Of a stretch of 64,000 nucleotides of DNA, positions 63,623 through 64,000 are shown one piece after another. The DNA comes from Chitinophagales bacterium (GTDB taxonomy: Bacteria > Bacteroidota > Bacteroidia > Chitinophagales > JADIYW01), in NCBI GenBank assembly GCA_023957245.1, contig JAMLHJ010000011.1, positions 1 through 64,000 on the forward strand, written 5' to 3'. Under the pieces are notes generated by a model, which was not told the DNA's origin, made no database searches, and was given only the letters and a program-made list of their open reading frames with translations. The translations under genes were made by a program, and so were the position numbers. The stretch's first letter is position 1; every line of letters begins with the position of its first letter.

Positions 63623-64000
63623 ATGAAAAAGAAAGTAGGAATAGTTGGCGCTGCAGGATATACAGGTGGAGAACTAGTAAGACTTTTGCATTTCCATCCA
63701 CTTGTAGAAATAGCTTTTGCATTTAGTCGCTCTCAAGCTGGGAAACCTATTACAGCAGTTCATCACGATTTGATAGGAGATACTGACTTAAAATTTACTG
63801 ATGTCATTTCAAAAGATATTGATATTCTATTTTTAGCTTTACCTCATGGACAAGCTAAAACCTTTTTAGAAGAAAATAGCTTTGCTACTGAAACAATTAT
63901 TATAGATTTGAGCAATGACTTCAGGCTAAAGAAAGATGCTGGAGATTTTGTTTATGGTCTTCCAGAATTTCAGAGAGAAAAAATCAGAAATGCCAAAAAA
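63623..64000 (+). CDS. argC: N-acetyl-gamma-glutamyl-phosphate reductase, 5' part
   Basis: The frame is open from ATG 63623 to the right edge (126 codons). The N-terminal NADP-binding motif KVGIVGAAGYTGGELVRLL is diagnostic, followed by LALPHGQAKTF and IDLSNDFRL. It reduces N-acetylglutamyl phosphate in arginine synthesis. The catalytic cysteine lies beyond the window edge, so the gene is partial. Confidence 0.95.
   Translation, partial: MKKKVGIVGAAGYTGGELVRLLHFHPLVEIAFAFSRSQAGKPITAVHHDLIGDTDLKFTDVISKDIDILFLALPHGQAKTFLEENSFATETIIIDLSNDFRLKKDAGDFVYGLPEFQREKIRNAKK

Noticed and set aside
1..64000. tRNA genes, insertion sequences or prophage
   Set aside because: I saw no tRNA cloverleaf sequence, transposase, integrase or phage structural gene; the only accessory block is the hipBST pair.

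Overview
The window is an AT-rich chromosomal segment from a member of the Bacteroidota, probably a Saprospiria/Chitinophagia/Sphingobacteriia-type lineage; the exact taxon cannot be read from the sequence. The assignment rests on five things. There is a type IX secretion pair (PorV-like, then a PorU-like C25 protease) and a cargo protein with a type IX C-terminal domain. The block ftsX - DUF3098 - uppP - truB - ribF is a typical Bacteroidota order. Many short SPI/SPII-signal outer-membrane barrels and lipoproteins are present, including a SusC-type carboxypeptidase-regulatory/TonB protein. Promoters fit the Bacteroidota -7 consensus TAnnTTTG, and clear Shine-Dalgarno sequences are scarce. The gene content is mostly chromosomal housekeeping; I see no prophage, insertion sequence, CRISPR array or tRNA.

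Layout. 0-5.4 kb: yifB on the minus strand, then a closely spaced plus-strand run (YccF membrane protein, type IX cargo, L,D-transpeptidase, CoxE-like VWA protein). 5.4-13 kb: purL, proB, a conserved Bacteroidota hypothetical, a BadF-type sugar kinase, and divergent fabI. 13-20 kb: minus-strand envelope genes (alpha/beta-hydrolase lipoprotein, barrels, a large TonB-like receptor, an OmpA-domain protein). 20.2-23.7 kb: an accessory island of two divergent tripartite HipB-HipS-HipT toxin-antitoxin modules, each preceded by its own set of three evenly spaced operators. 23.7-30.6 kb: dnaK, a repeat-rich intergenic stretch, GMC oxidoreductase, DUF2279 protein, phosphohexomutase. 30.7-38.7 kb: pcm, lipA, ytxJ with a 44-residue lipoprotein, an Mpl-type ligase, a polyprenol-phosphate glycosyltransferase, a META lipoprotein, a zinc-protease-like lipoprotein and a transglutaminase. 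38.8-42.5 kb: the ftsX-ribF operon. 42.6-47.7 kb: PorG-like barrel, nth, rnhA, LuxE-like protein, tyrS. 47.9-54 kb: the porV/porU pair. 54.03-54.37 kb: RNase P RNA on the minus strand. 54.4-61.3 kb: methyltransferase, C69 peptidase, amine oxidase, ahcY, two unknown secreted proteins, lgt. 61.5-64 kb: start of an arginine operon (leader region, GNAT protein, argG, argC cut by the window edge).

How genes work together. Several neighbours serve envelope building: lgt for lipoproteins, uppP/Mpl/L,D-transpeptidase for peptidoglycan, FtsX for division, PorV/PorU for type IX export. The arginine operon begins with a strong -7 box, a 20-codon leader ORF and successive hairpin/T-run elements, which looks like attenuation. 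The best candidates for something undescribed are this arginine leader, the paired HipBST island with matching operator layouts, two modular intergenic repeats in inverted orientation (one carrying compensated REP-like hairpins), and a receptor gene that has no canonical start codon before its signal peptide.
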